Origin: Lentisphaerota bacterium
GTDB taxonomy: Bacteria > Verrucomicrobiota > Kiritimatiellia > UBA8416 > JAIOPI01
Assembly (NCBI GenBank): GCA_021413965.1
Contig: JAIOPI010000041.1
Coordinates: 1 to 34,896 of the forward strand
Length of the DNA stretch: 34,896 bases
Direction of reading: 5' to 3'
Below, one piece after another: positions 1 through 8,176 of the stretch (the first letter of the stretch is position 1; each line of letters opens with the position of its first letter). Under the pieces are notes generated by a model. That model saw nothing but the letters and a program-made list of their open reading frames with translations, ran no database searches and was not told the origin of the DNA. The position numbers and the translations under genes are program-made.

Positions 1-76
1 TGCCACGTTCATGTTTGAGACGATGTTGTGCCTTTCCGCATCTGAAATCGCCCGAGTCCGCGAGGGCGATGGCAAT

Positions 77-244
77 GCGTTGTGCGTTTGGCCCGCCCCG
101 CGCAGCGGGGATGCGAATTTGGCGTGTCAGTTTGCTGCAGCCGCGAGGCGTCTGGAACGGCGCTGGACCTGCGTCCGCGCCGTTCCAAGCAACGACGCGG
201 ATGCGGCGAAATGGCGCGCCAAATTCGCACCAAACGCACAACGC
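77..244 (+). repeat. Long nested inverted repeat, possible structured RNA
   Basis: Bases 77-91 pair perfectly with 230-244. Bases 112-124 pair perfectly with 217-229. The helix continues to about 145/196 with only two mismatches and four T.G wobbles, and the tip 153-163 pairs perfectly with 177-187 and is closed by GGAC/GTCC around a four-base loop. The only large interruption is 92-111, which carries its own hairpin (CCCCGC-GCA-GCGGGG). The whole can fold into one rod about 168 bases long with a side stem. All wobbles read U.G on the + strand, so they would be A x C mismatches in a - strand RNA. It may be a non-coding RNA, a 5' leader element or a decayed palindromic mobile repeat. No U-rich terminator follows it, and its upstream side is cut by the window. 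Confidence 0.6.
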
Positions 245-293
245 TTTCACCAGCAAGAGGGAAACTGGGGATAGTCCTGCCCGCCCGCTCCGC

Positions 294-321
294 TTGACTG
301 CCTGCCGTTTCCCGTCATAAT
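294..321 (+). promoter_or_regulatory. Candidate sigma70-type promoter of the response-regulator gene
   Basis: TTGACT at 294-299 and CATAAT at 316-321 are separated by 16 bases. A start site near 328 would leave a leader of about 28 bases with a GGAGG ribosome-binding site at 347-351. It lies 50 bases downstream of the long inverted repeat, so that element would be outside this transcript. Confidence 0.5.
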
Positions 322-355
322 CGACGGCCTATCACTCAGACGGACCGGAGGCGGC

Positions 356-1045
356 ATGGCTAAAGCCCGAATCTTGATTATCGACGACGATGAGGAAATA
401 CAGGATCTCGCGAAGGCAACGCTGGAACCTGAAGGCTATGTCATCACCACCGCCTCCAACGGGAAGCTGGGACTGCGCGCCCTGTCGACTGACGCCGCCC
501 CCGACCTGATCCTGCTCGATCTGATGATGCCCGAAATGGACGGCCTCGACGTCTGCCGCCAGATCAAGGCGGACGAAGCGCGCCAGCGCATTCCCATCAT
601 CATGCTGTCCGCCAAGGACCACGAGGCGGACATTGTCTCCGGCCTGGAACTCGGCGCTGACGACTACATCACCAAGCCCTTCAGCACGCGCGTGCTGGTC
701 GCCCGCATTCATGCCGTCCTGCGCCGACGCGGGCGGCCGGCACTGGCTTCCGACGAACCGGTCAAGGCGCACGGGCTCACCATCCATGCCGGACGCCATG
801 AGATCCGCTACCGCGGGCACACGATCAATCTGACGCCCACCGAGTTCAAGATTCTGCAGGTGCTGGCCGGACGCCCAGGCTGGGTCTTCACCCGTTACCA
901 GATCGTCGATGCCATCCGCGGGGAGGATTTCGCCGTGACGGATCGCTCCGTCGACGTGCAGATCAGCGCCCTGCGCCGAAAAATGGGCGAGGCGGGGGCC
1001 CTCATCGAAACCGTGCGCGGCATTGGCTACCGCTTCAAGGACTGA
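356..1045 (+). CDS. OmpR/PhoB-family response regulator
   Basis: A two-component DNA-binding regulator of 229 residues, the usual length. The receiver domain (about 4-118) has the acidic cluster D10-D12, the phospho-acceptor D55 in the LLLDLMMP motif, and K107 in the TKPF motif. The winged-helix output domain (about 130-228) has the family pattern LTPTEFKIL, then a recognition-helix region RSVDVQISALRRKMG, and ends in the typical IETVRGIGYRF. The ATG at 356 has a GGAGG at 347-351. The stop overlaps the next start by one base (TGATG), so the secreted beta-helix protein downstream is probably translationally coupled. A hybrid kinase that could pair with it lies at 3276-6083 but on the opposite strand, so the partnership is only inferred. 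Family assignment is certain; the signal and targets are unknown. Confidence 0.95.
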   Translation: MAKARILIIDDDEEIQDLAKATLEPEGYVITTASNGKLGLRALSTDAAPDLILLDLMMPEMDGLDVCRQIKADEARQRIPIIMLSAKDHEADIVSGLELGADDYITKPFSTRVLVARIHAVLRRRGRPALASDEPVKAHGLTIHAGRHEIRYRGHTINLTPTEFKILQVLAGRPGWVFTRYQIVDAIRGEDFAVTDRSVDVQISALRRKMGEAGALIETVRGIGYRFKD

Positions 1046-3192
1046 TGCGCATCGCGTTCGGCACGACTCGCGGCGGGCTCACGCTCGCCGCGCTGTGGTT
1101 GGCGGCCGGCGCCGCCGGCGCGCAAACCCTCAGCACCGTCGCCACCTTCAACAATATCGGTGTGGAACTGACGTTTCCCAGCGCCCCGCCCGCCGGCACC
1201 ACCGTCAGCCTGTTCATCCGCGAAGCCGACAGCACCGACCCCTATCGTCCGGGCCACCCGCTCGCGCGCATCACCAGCACCACCTTCGCCGGCTGCGCCT
1301 TCTGGCTCGACCCCGGCACGGCTTACGCGCTTCGCCTGGAATCTCCCGCCCTGCCCGCCAACCTCTTCACCACCGCCAGCACGCGCCGCGACCAGTTCGC
1401 CACGCCCGCCGGCACCACCTACTACGTCGATCCAGCCACCGGCAACGATGCCAACAATGGCCTGACGACGGCCAAGGCCTATCGCACGCTGGGCAAGGCC
1501 CTGACACAACTGGCCGCCGGCCGGCAGATCGTCCTGCGCGGCGGACGCTATCGCGAAGGCGATTACGAAATCAACGCGGCCGGCACCCCTGCGGCCCCCA
1601 TCGAAATCCGCAACATGGCCGGCGAGCAGCCCGTGCTCGACGGGACCGACACCAACTTCGTCCCCGCCTGGGCCTTGCACGACGCCGCCGCCAACCTGTA
1701 CCGGACGCCCTGCACGCGGCTCCCCAACCGCGCCTTCCTCAATGGCGAACAGTTCTTCCACTACTCCACCTACGCCGATCTGAAAAACAACCTCTGGAGC
1801 CAGGGCAGTGGCTTTGTCACCGACGGAACCAACCTCTACGCCCGCTTTCCCGGCAACGCGGCTCCCGGCACCAACGTCCTGACCATCCCGAAATTCACCG
1901 TGGGCCTGACGCTCAACGCAACCGTGCATGACCTGATGATCATCGGATTGGAGTTCCGGCAATACGGGTTCCAGAGCAGTCCCAAAGGCATCTACCTGAA
2001 CGGCGCCGACTCCAACCTCATCGAGCGCTGCGCCTTCTGGCACGTGGGCAGCGGCATCGGCATCAAGCGGGACGCCACGTTCAACACCGTCCAGAACTGC
2101 TTCTTCTCGGAGTCCCCCCTGTCGCGGTGGTCATGGAATGCCGTGAAAAACAACCCCGATTTCTCGTTCGAAGCCGGCGGCATCGTCATCTACGGCAGCA
2201 CGAACGTGAATGAGGCCAACGTCATCCGCTTCAACACCTTCTCCAACATGTTCGACGGCTCGTTTCTGTATTCCACCCTCGCCGCCGGCCCCACCAAGCA
2301 CATGGACTTCCATGACAACCACCTCATGGACTGCGCCGACGACGGCATCGAGACCGACGGATTTGGGTCAAACGTGCGCATCTACGCCAATACCTTCCGC
2401 GACTTTCTGTCGGGCATTTCCGTGGCGCCCTGCACGCCCGGCCCCACCTACATCATGCGCAATGTCATGGCCGGCTCCCCCGCTTTCGGCGCCGATGCAC
2501 GCCTCCCGATCAAGTTCAATGTCGGCGGCCTCCTGACGAACCAGTGGATTTATCTCTACCACAACACCTTCAGCACTGACGTGACCGGGCAGGACGGGTT
2601 CATCATGTACTCCTACAGCAAGTGGACCAACGTCATCTCGCGCAACAACATCTATGCCGGTCAACGCTATGCCTTCTACAGCACGGCCGACCCCAACCCC
2701 ATCGACTTCGACTACGACAATCTGTATGACGCCAGCGGCGCCCCCTTCGCGCGCTGGAAGAGCCTTCCCTACAATACGTTCGCACAGTTTCAGGCGGCCT
2801 CCGGGCAGGAACTGCACGGCTGGTCGGTCGACCCCGGCTTCACCAACGCGCCGGCCCAGGATTTCCGCCTGCTGCCGGGCAGCGCCATGATCGACCTGGG
2901 CATTTCCATCCCGGGTGTGAACGACGATTTCATCGGACGTGCACCCGACGTGGGCGCCTTCGAGTTTGGCAGCACCGCCATGGCCATGTCGGTTGCCTCG
3001 AACTCGGCAACGGTAATCTGGCGCACGGGCGAGCGCGGCGCCCTGCAGATGGACGCCACCACCGACTTGCTTCACCCGGCCTGGACCGCGGCAGGCAGCG
3101 CCGCGTCCACCCTCACCTACCGCGTCCTCTGCACGGATCCTGCCTCCACGCCCACCCCGCGCTACTACCGCCTGCGCCGCCTCATCCCGTAG
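1045..3192 (+). CDS. Secreted right-handed parallel beta-helix protein
   Basis: A predicted extracellular protein of 715 residues. An N-terminal signal peptide (about 1-26, a hydrophobic run ending AAGAAGA before QT) is followed by a region ending near 125. A segment near 130-175 has the pattern YYVDPATGNDANNGL...A..TLGKAL....G..I.LRGG.Y. This is characteristic of pectate-lyase-like beta-helix proteins of the choice-of-anchor type. Asn-rich turns such as NLIERCAFWHVGSG, NTVQNCFF and VIRFNTFSNM mark the coils. A closing segment near 590-650 has DPGF, FRLLPGSAMIDLG and APDVGAFEFG, and the C-terminus ends RYYRLRRLIP, a tail style common in secreted proteins of the PVC group. It could be a polysaccharide lyase, an adhesin or a surface protein; no catalytic residues can be assigned. 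Its start overlaps the stop of the response-regulator gene. Confidence 0.85.
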   Translation: MRIAFGTTRGGLTLAALWLAAGAAGAQTLSTVATFNNIGVELTFPSAPPAGTTVSLFIREADSTDPYRPGHPLARITSTTFAGCAFWLDPGTAYALRLESPALPANLFTTASTRRDQFATPAGTTYYVDPATGNDANNGLTTAKAYRTLGKALTQLAAGRQIVLRGGRYREGDYEINAAGTPAAPIEIRNMAGEQPVLDGTDTNFVPAWALHDAAANLYRTPCTRLPNRAFLNGEQFFHYSTYADLKNNLWSQGSGFVTDGTNLYARFPGNAAPGTNVLTIPKFTVGLTLNATVHDLMIIGLEFRQYGFQSSPKGIYLNGADSNLIERCAFWHVGSGIGIKRDATFNTVQNCFFSESPLSRWSWNAVKNNPDFSFEAGGIVIYGSTNVNEANVIRFNTFSNMFDGSFLYSTLAAGPTKHMDFHDNHLMDCADDGIETDGFGSNVRIYANTFRDFLSGISVAPCTPGPTYIMRNVMAGSPAFGADARLPIKFNVGGLLTNQWIYLYHNTFSTDVTGQDGFIMYSYSKWTNVISRNNIYAGQRYAFYSTADPNPIDFDYDNLYDASGAPFARWKSLPYNTFAQFQAASGQELHGWSVDPGFTNAPAQDFRLLPGSAMIDLGISIPGVNDDFIGRAPDVGAFEFGSTAMAMSVASNSATVIWRTGERGALQMDATTDLLHPAWTAAGSAASTLTYRVLCTDPASTPTPRYYRLRRLIP

Positions 3193-3275
3193 CGACAGGA
3201 CTCCTGGAGGTGCGGCCGGGCACGTCACGGCGCGAACGCCCTGAGGCCGCGAGGTCGAGACGGCTGGTCACCCGC

Positions 3276-6083
3276 TCAGCAGGCGCGCAGCAGCTCGTCC
3301 ATCGCGGCGATGGATTGCGTGAGGCTTGCCACATCGCTGGCCGCCGCCGCGGACTCCAGGGCGCGGCCGATGTCGCCCAATGCATCGAGGCCGTAAGTGC
3401 CGGCGTGACCCTTGATCTTGTGGCCGATCGTCTGGATCGTGGCGAAGTCGCCGGCAGCCAGTGCCCCACGCAACGGTGCCACTTCCGCGCGGCGGCGCTC
3501 CAGGTATTGCGGAAGGCGTCGCCGCAAAATGGGATCCAAGTCCGCCCCGGCACCCTCCCCCCCCGCCCCCACCGGTCGTGTCATCTTCTGGATTGTGGCG
3601 ATCAGTTCAGCGCGGCGCACGGGTTTGGACACGTGCGCATGGCTGCCCGCGGCCAGGCTCTTCTCGCGCTCTTCCGCCAGCGCGTACGCGGTCAGCGCCA
3701 CAATCGGTGTCGGCGGCACGCCGCGCACCGCCTCCCACTCGCGAATCTCCCGAATCGCCGAATACCCGTCCAGCACGGGCATCTGAATGTCCATCAGCAC
3801 GATGTCGAAATCGCCCCGCTGAAACAAGTCCACCGCCGCGCGCCCGTCGGACGCCACCGTAACCCGGCAGGGCAAATCCGCCAGATACCCCTGCACAATC
3901 TCCTGATTGTCGATCGAATCCTCCGCCAGCAACACGTCCAGAACCGGCAGGCTTTCCGACGACCGGTTCGCACTCGCGCCGGTAATGGCCACGGCCGCCC
4001 CCGGGGCCGCCAAGAGCGCCTGCACGGCGTCCAGCAATTCGGCCCGCTTGACCGGCTTGACGATGTGCGCCAGCCCACCGTCCTCTGCCAGCCGTTCCAA
4101 CGCCCCGCCGCGCACGTCGGCCACGAGCAAGCAGACGTGCAGCGACGCCAGGCTCGCATCGCCACGGACCCGGTCCGCCAGGTGAAAGCCATCGCCGTCC
4201 GGCATGTGTTCATCCACGAGCAACACGTCGAATGGCGTCCCCACACCCGTCGCCTCGCGCAAGATGCCCAGCACCGGCGCGCCCGATTCGAGTTCGGCGC
4301 AGGTGGCGCCGCGGGCCCGCAGCAACCCGCTGACAACGGCGCGGCTGCTGTCGTTATCGTCAACCACCAGCACACGCCGGCCGGTGAAATCCGGCAACAT
4401 CGCCGCCCCCGCCTCCCCGTCGTTTGCCATGGCCGGCTCGAACTCCGCCGTGAAGGAAAACGTGCTTCCCGCCCCTTTGCGACTGTCCACCCACAGGCGC
4501 CCGCTCATCATGTTCACCAGCTGCCGCGAAATGCTGAGCCCCAGCCCCGTGCCGGGGCGGGTGCGCGTAATTGACGAATCCACCTGCGTGAAACTCTCGA
4601 AAATGCGCGCCTGATCCACAGACTCGATCCCGATGCCCGTGTCCCGGACGGCAAACTGCAGCGTGGTCGCGCCCGGCCCGCCAGGCTCCCGGCGCACGCG
4701 CAGCACCACTTCTCCCGAGTCGGTGAACTTGATGGCATTGCCGACCAGGTTGACCAGGATCTGCGTGAGCCGCTCGGGATCACCACGCAGGTGCGTCGGG
4801 ACGTCCTCCGGCAGATCCAGCACGAGTTCCAACCCCCGCCCCTGCGCGCTCACGGCCATCATGTCAATCACCCCGCCCAGCACGTCAGGCAGAAGGAAGT
4901 CGGTCCGGCGCAGCTCCAACTGGCCCGACTCGATGCGGGAAATGTCCAGGATGTCGTTGATGACGTTGAGCAGGTTGTCGCCGGCAGACTGCAGCAGGTG
5001 GGCGTACTTCTGCTGCTGGCCGTTGAGCGGCGTGCGCTGCAGCAACTCCGCCATGCCAATAATCGCGTTCAGCGGCGTGCGAATCTCGTGGCTCATCTTG
5101 GCCAGAAACTCGGACTTCACGCGCGACGCATGCAGCGCGGCCTCCCGCGCCGTAATCAGTTCATGCTCCTGGCGCTTGCGCTGGGTAATGTCGCGTATGG
5201 CGCTGACGGTGACCATGCCCTCGCCCGCCTCGATCGGGCTGAGGCTGATTTCGGCCGGAAACTCGGTGCCGTCGCGCCGACGCCCGAGCAGCTCGAGGCC
5301 TCGGCCCAGCGGGCGCGCACGGGGCGCACCCACGAAGAACGTGCTGACCAGCTGCGCATGCTGGGAGCGGAACCGTTCGGGTATCAGCAGATCCACGGAG
5401 TTGCCGATGAGCTCCTCCGACGAGTATCCGAACATCCGGCGCGCGGGCGAATTGGCCGTCAGGATTCTCCCGTCACGCCCCAGCGTGATCATGGCATCCG
5501 GAGCGGACTCCAGTATGTCCTGGACCCGCTGCTGGCTGGACTCCAGCTCCAGGCTCCGCTGGCGGATGCGATCCTCCATGGCCGCGAACGAGCGCGCTAG
5601 ACTGCCGATTTCATCCCGTCGGTCGGTGGGGAGCGCCGGGCTCGCCCGCCCGTCGGCCACATCGCGTGCCGCCGCCGCAATGGTCGCGAGCGGCCGCACG
5701 AGAAGGCTGGAAAGAAAAACGGCGAGGGCCACCGCCGCGACCAGAAAGACCAAGGTGCCGGCCACGATGCGACGCTGGGCCGCCGCAAGCCGGGCGTCGA
5801 ACGCGGCGTCTGCCTGCTCGGACATGGCCGCGGGTTGGGCCACGGCACGCTGATCACGCACCCAGCGCCGCTCGATGGCCAGCTCTGAGCGCAACCCGTA
5901 GTGGCTCAGCAACCCCACAATAAGGCCAGTGCCCAGCACCAGAATGGCTGCCAGGACCGCAATCTTGCTGGTAATGCCGAATTTCATGCCAAGTCGGAAC
6001 CGCCGCACCCAGACCGGCTGGCGGCGTGCCCCATGCCCCACCCCATCTTCCTCCGCCCCCGTTTCCCCTTCAAGGCCATTCAA
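3276..6083 (-). CDS. Hybrid sensor histidine kinase (HAMP-PAS-HisKA-HATPase-REC-REC-HPt)
   Basis: A membrane-bound phosphorelay kinase of 935 residues. Two membrane segments (about 38-60 and 108-129) enclose a short outer loop and are followed by HAMP (about 130-182) and PAS (about 185-300). The HisKA box has H332 in SHEIRTPLNA. The ATPase has N445/N449 and the DTGIGI and GTGLGLSI motifs. The first receiver has D624, the second D765 (MDIQMPVLDG) and K820, and a C-terminal HPt domain has H888 in GHKIKGHAG. The long form starts with TTG at 6083; a GTG at 6041 after GAGGAAG and the ATG at 5987 are alternatives, and the membrane topology does not decide between them. It converges on the response regulator/beta-helix pair and diverges from the gene at 6212. 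In the first receiver MPDGDGF and KPV are retained, so both receivers look active. Confidence 0.95.
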   Translation of the reverse strand: MNGLEGETGAEEDGVGHGARRQPVWVRRFRLGMKFGITSKIAVLAAILVLGTGLIVGLLSHYGLRSELAIERRWVRDQRAVAQPAAMSEQADAAFDARLAAAQRRIVAGTLVFLVAAVALAVFLSSLLVRPLATIAAAARDVADGRASPALPTDRRDEIGSLARSFAAMEDRIRQRSLELESSQQRVQDILESAPDAMITLGRDGRILTANSPARRMFGYSSEELIGNSVDLLIPERFRSQHAQLVSTFFVGAPRARPLGRGLELLGRRRDGTEFPAEISLSPIEAGEGMVTVSAIRDITQRKRQEHELITAREAALHASRVKSEFLAKMSHEIRTPLNAIIGMAELLQRTPLNGQQQKYAHLLQSAGDNLLNVINDILDISRIESGQLELRRTDFLLPDVLGGVIDMMAVSAQGRGLELVLDLPEDVPTHLRGDPERLTQILVNLVGNAIKFTDSGEVVLRVRREPGGPGATTLQFAVRDTGIGIESVDQARIFESFTQVDSSITRTRPGTGLGLSISRQLVNMMSGRLWVDSRKGAGSTFSFTAEFEPAMANDGEAGAAMLPDFTGRRVLVVDDNDSSRAVVSGLLRARGATCAELESGAPVLGILREATGVGTPFDVLLVDEHMPDGDGFHLADRVRGDASLASLHVCLLVADVRGGALERLAEDGGLAHIVKPVKRAELLDAVQALLAAPGAAVAITGASANRSSESLPVLDVLLAEDSIDNQEIVQGYLADLPCRVTVASDGRAAVDLFQRGDFDIVLMDIQMPVLDGYSAIREIREWEAVRGVPPTPIVALTAYALAEEREKSLAAGSHAHVSKPVRRAELIATIQKMTRPVGAGGEGAGADLDPILRRRLPQYLERRRAEVAPLRGALAAGDFATIQTIGHKIKGHAGTYGLDALGDIGRALESAAAASDVASLTQSIAAMDELLRAC

Positions 6084-6200
6084 GCAACCTTTACCGTTTC
6101 TTCACAATCCGCTCATGATTCCCAGATGCTGGCATCCCATACTTCCCGTGTCGGCGGGACGACGTGCGCCGGGAAGTCCTCCGCGCCCCGACCGCCGGCA

Positions 6201-6206
6201 AGGAGG
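6201..6206 (+). promoter_or_regulatory. Ribosome-binding site that fixes the start of the 6212 gene
   Basis: AGGAGG lies five bases before the ATG at 6212. It supports this start over the upstream in-frame codon at 6164, which has no such site. Confidence 0.7.
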
Positions 6207-6211
6207 CAGTC

Positions 6212-6664
6212 ATGGCCAAGAGCATCCGACAGTTACTGGATCATGCAAGGGACTTCCACCACCAGCTGAGCGCCTACTGCACCCAGCTGGGCGACCAGGC
6301 CGAACAAATGCGGGTCCGCATGCTGCTGGATTACCTCCGCCAGCATGAGGACCACCTGGAGTCCTGCCTGGCCAGCTACGAAGCGAATGCCGACCGCAAA
6401 GTGCTCGACTACTGCATGAAATTCTCGCCGGCCGATGTCGGAACCAAGTGCTTCAAGGACCTGACCGTGAAGCCGGGCATGTCGGTCGCGGACGTCATGG
6501 ATGCCGTGCTGCAGGTGGACGAATGCCTGCTGCGCTACTACCGCCAGATCGCCGAAGAAGCCACCGCCCCGGAGGTGCGTGAACTCTTCAGTCAGCTCGC
6601 CAAGCTGGAGCAGAGCGAGGAGCGCCTCATGGCGCGCCGCACCATTGAAGCCGAAGCCATGTGA
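6212..6664 (+). CDS. Conserved small alpha-helical protein, possibly ferritin-like
   Basis: A 150-residue protein that looks almost wholly helical, with two helix pairs separated by a loop near 75-92. The first half has a HEDHLE cluster, and the last helix has LAKLEQSEERL, acidic/His patterns reminiscent of rubrerythrin- or ferritin-like bundles. A full set of di-iron ligands cannot be assigned by eye. Five cysteines are scattered and do not form a CxxC pair. No signal peptide is seen, so it is probably cytoplasmic. It is transcribed away from the histidine kinase and towards the outer-membrane protein gene, whose stop lies 24 bases beyond. The start is chosen for its AGGAGG. Function unknown; the ferritin-like label is tentative. 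Confidence 0.75.
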   Translation: MAKSIRQLLDHARDFHHQLSAYCTQLGDQAEQMRVRMLLDYLRQHEDHLESCLASYEANADRKVLDYCMKFSPADVGTKCFKDLTVKPGMSVADVMDAVLQVDECLLRYYRQIAEEATAPEVRELFSQLAKLEQSEERLMARRTIEAEAM

Positions 6665-6687
6665 TCCGGCGGGTTGCGCCAGCCACG

Positions 6688-7989
6688 TTAGAACGCAAAC
6701 GTGGCCTCCACCATCACCTTGTCCACGTCTGCCGGACGCGGGTTGGCGGGATCCCCGTCCGCATGGTACGTGGCATACTTTGCCAGCAGCGTCAGGCTCT
6801 GGCCGAATGTGCGACTGACCTTCGCATCCGCTTCCGTGCCGTAATCAAGGCTCCCCGTGTCGGCGCCAAAATCGTGGTACGCAACCTGCCCGTTGAGGTC
6901 CAGGGGCAGCCGCGCACCCGCGAAAACGTAACAATCCCGCAGCCCCGAGCCAGGCGTGTTCAGAAAGACATCGGCCCACCCGTTGAACGCGTGCAGGGTC
7001 GCCAGCGGCGTTTGAAAGCCGACGCCGTTGTCGCTGCCCAGCACTTCGTATCCGGCGCCAAGGCTGACCGGCTTGACGGCGCACTCGAGTTGCCCCCGGT
7101 AGTACTCCGCGTCGTAGTTCATGCCCGCGGCCGTCGCGTCGTTGTCGCTCTGCCGCGCATATTCCCCTTCGTATTTGAGCGCCACGCCTTCTCGCACGTC
7201 AAACGCACCCGTCAGGCGCATGCCGACCGTGTCCGACGAGTTGCTCGCACCAAAACCGCCGTCGCCCAGATCCAGCAGATAGCCGTAGCCGGCCAGCGTG
7301 GCATGCGGGCACAGCCGCGCCGTCGCATGCAAAAGGTGTGAATCCGAATCCAAGTCCGCCGCATTGAAGCGTTCACCGGCAGGTGTCGTGCCGTGGGCTT
7401 CGCCGTAGATCCGGTTGACGTTGTCGATGTAGCTGTACTGCAGGTCGAGCCGCTCGGCCACCGTGGCCGCGATGGAGGCCGCATCGTAGACCTGATCATT
7501 CTGGCGCCAGCCGACGCTGCCGATAAACCGCTCGTTATCCAGCCCCAGCCGCTGTCGGCCCAGCGTGGCCCGCGCGCCGGTGAGCGGACAGGTTACGAGC
7601 ACGTAGGCCTGATTCAGCTCCGCACCCTCCACGTCCGCGATCGACGTGCGCCCCGCGCCGCCCGGATTCGTGCCCGCGGCGTTGTAGTCATCGCTGTTGT
7701 TCAGCGCCGCCACATCCTCGAACTCGATATAGCCGCGAAACATGCCGATGGGCTGGGTTTCGTACCCGACGCGCGGGCGCACCGTCACGGCGTCGGAGGC
7801 CTTCAGCCCCTCCTGATCCGCATGCTCGTAGCGCAATCGCACATCGACCTTGGGCGTCCCCTTTGTCAGGGCGTCCAGCCAATGGGTCTCCACCGGTGTC
7901 ACAGGCACAGGCTCCTCCGCCACCGCCACCCCGCAAACCATCACGGCCAGCATCACGGACATCACACACATTCGGTCCACGCTGCTCAT
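6688..7989 (-). CDS. Outer-membrane beta-barrel protein (alginate-export/porin-like)
   Basis: A protein of 433 residues with a signal peptide (about 1-24, ending GVAVA before EE). The rest is made of alternating short amphipathic strands. Recognisable stretches are VDVRLRYEHAD near the N-terminus, IEFEDVAALNNSDDYN, the RATLGRQRLGLDNERFIGSVGWRQN block and DLQYSYIDNVNRIYG, and the protein ends VMVEATFAF with the terminal Phe typical of barrels. The RQ.L..D..RF.G..GWRQ pattern is known from alginate-export-type barrels, so it may be a solute-exporting or -importing channel. The start at 7989 is preferred over an in-frame codon at 8004 because GAGGAGG lies seven bases before it. It follows hypE in the same direction, but a strong hairpin lies between them, so it is probably a separate unit. 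Confidence 0.85.
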   Translation of the reverse strand: MSSVDRMCVMSVMLAVMVCGVAVAEEPVPVTPVETHWLDALTKGTPKVDVRLRYEHADQEGLKASDAVTVRPRVGYETQPIGMFRGYIEFEDVAALNNSDDYNAAGTNPGGAGRTSIADVEGAELNQAYVLVTCPLTGARATLGRQRLGLDNERFIGSVGWRQNDQVYDAASIAATVAERLDLQYSYIDNVNRIYGEAHGTTPAGERFNAADLDSDSHLLHATARLCPHATLAGYGYLLDLGDGGFGASNSSDTVGMRLTGAFDVREGVALKYEGEYARQSDNDATAAGMNYDAEYYRGQLECAVKPVSLGAGYEVLGSDNGVGFQTPLATLHAFNGWADVFLNTPGSGLRDCYVFAGARLPLDLNGQVAYHDFGADTGSLDYGTEADAKVSRTFGQSLTLLAKYATYHADGDPANPRPADVDKVMVEATFAF

Positions 7990-8080
7990 GGCATTCCTCC
8001 TCATTCAAACGCCTGGGGCGGCGCGCCTTCACCGCCGTCCCCCTCGCCACATTCAACCAACGTTTGCACCCCGCGTCCCC

Positions 8081-8154
8081 AGGTGGCCCGCGACCTCCGG
8101 GCGCGGGCAATGCCGCGGCCAACGCATGCCGCGCCCGGAGGTCGCGGCCCACCT
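8081..8154. repeat. Strong hairpin repeat between hypE and the barrel gene
   Basis: The arms 8081-8106 and 8129-8154 are inverted copies of about 25 bases with one mismatch, plus a one-base offset near the loop; the loop is about 22 bases. The left-arm core (GGTGGCCCGCGACCTCCGGG) recurs as a single arm at 30293-30321. The hairpin sits after the hypE stop and could end or protect that transcript, but it has no U-tract. A dispersed REP-like element is the simplest reading. Confidence 0.65.
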
Positions 8155-8176
8155 TCAGCAACGGCGGGCACCGCGC

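Noticed and set aside
77..244. Small proteins read from the inverted-repeat region
   Set aside because: Overlapping short frames on both strands follow from the palindrome; none has a ribosome-binding site or plausible composition.
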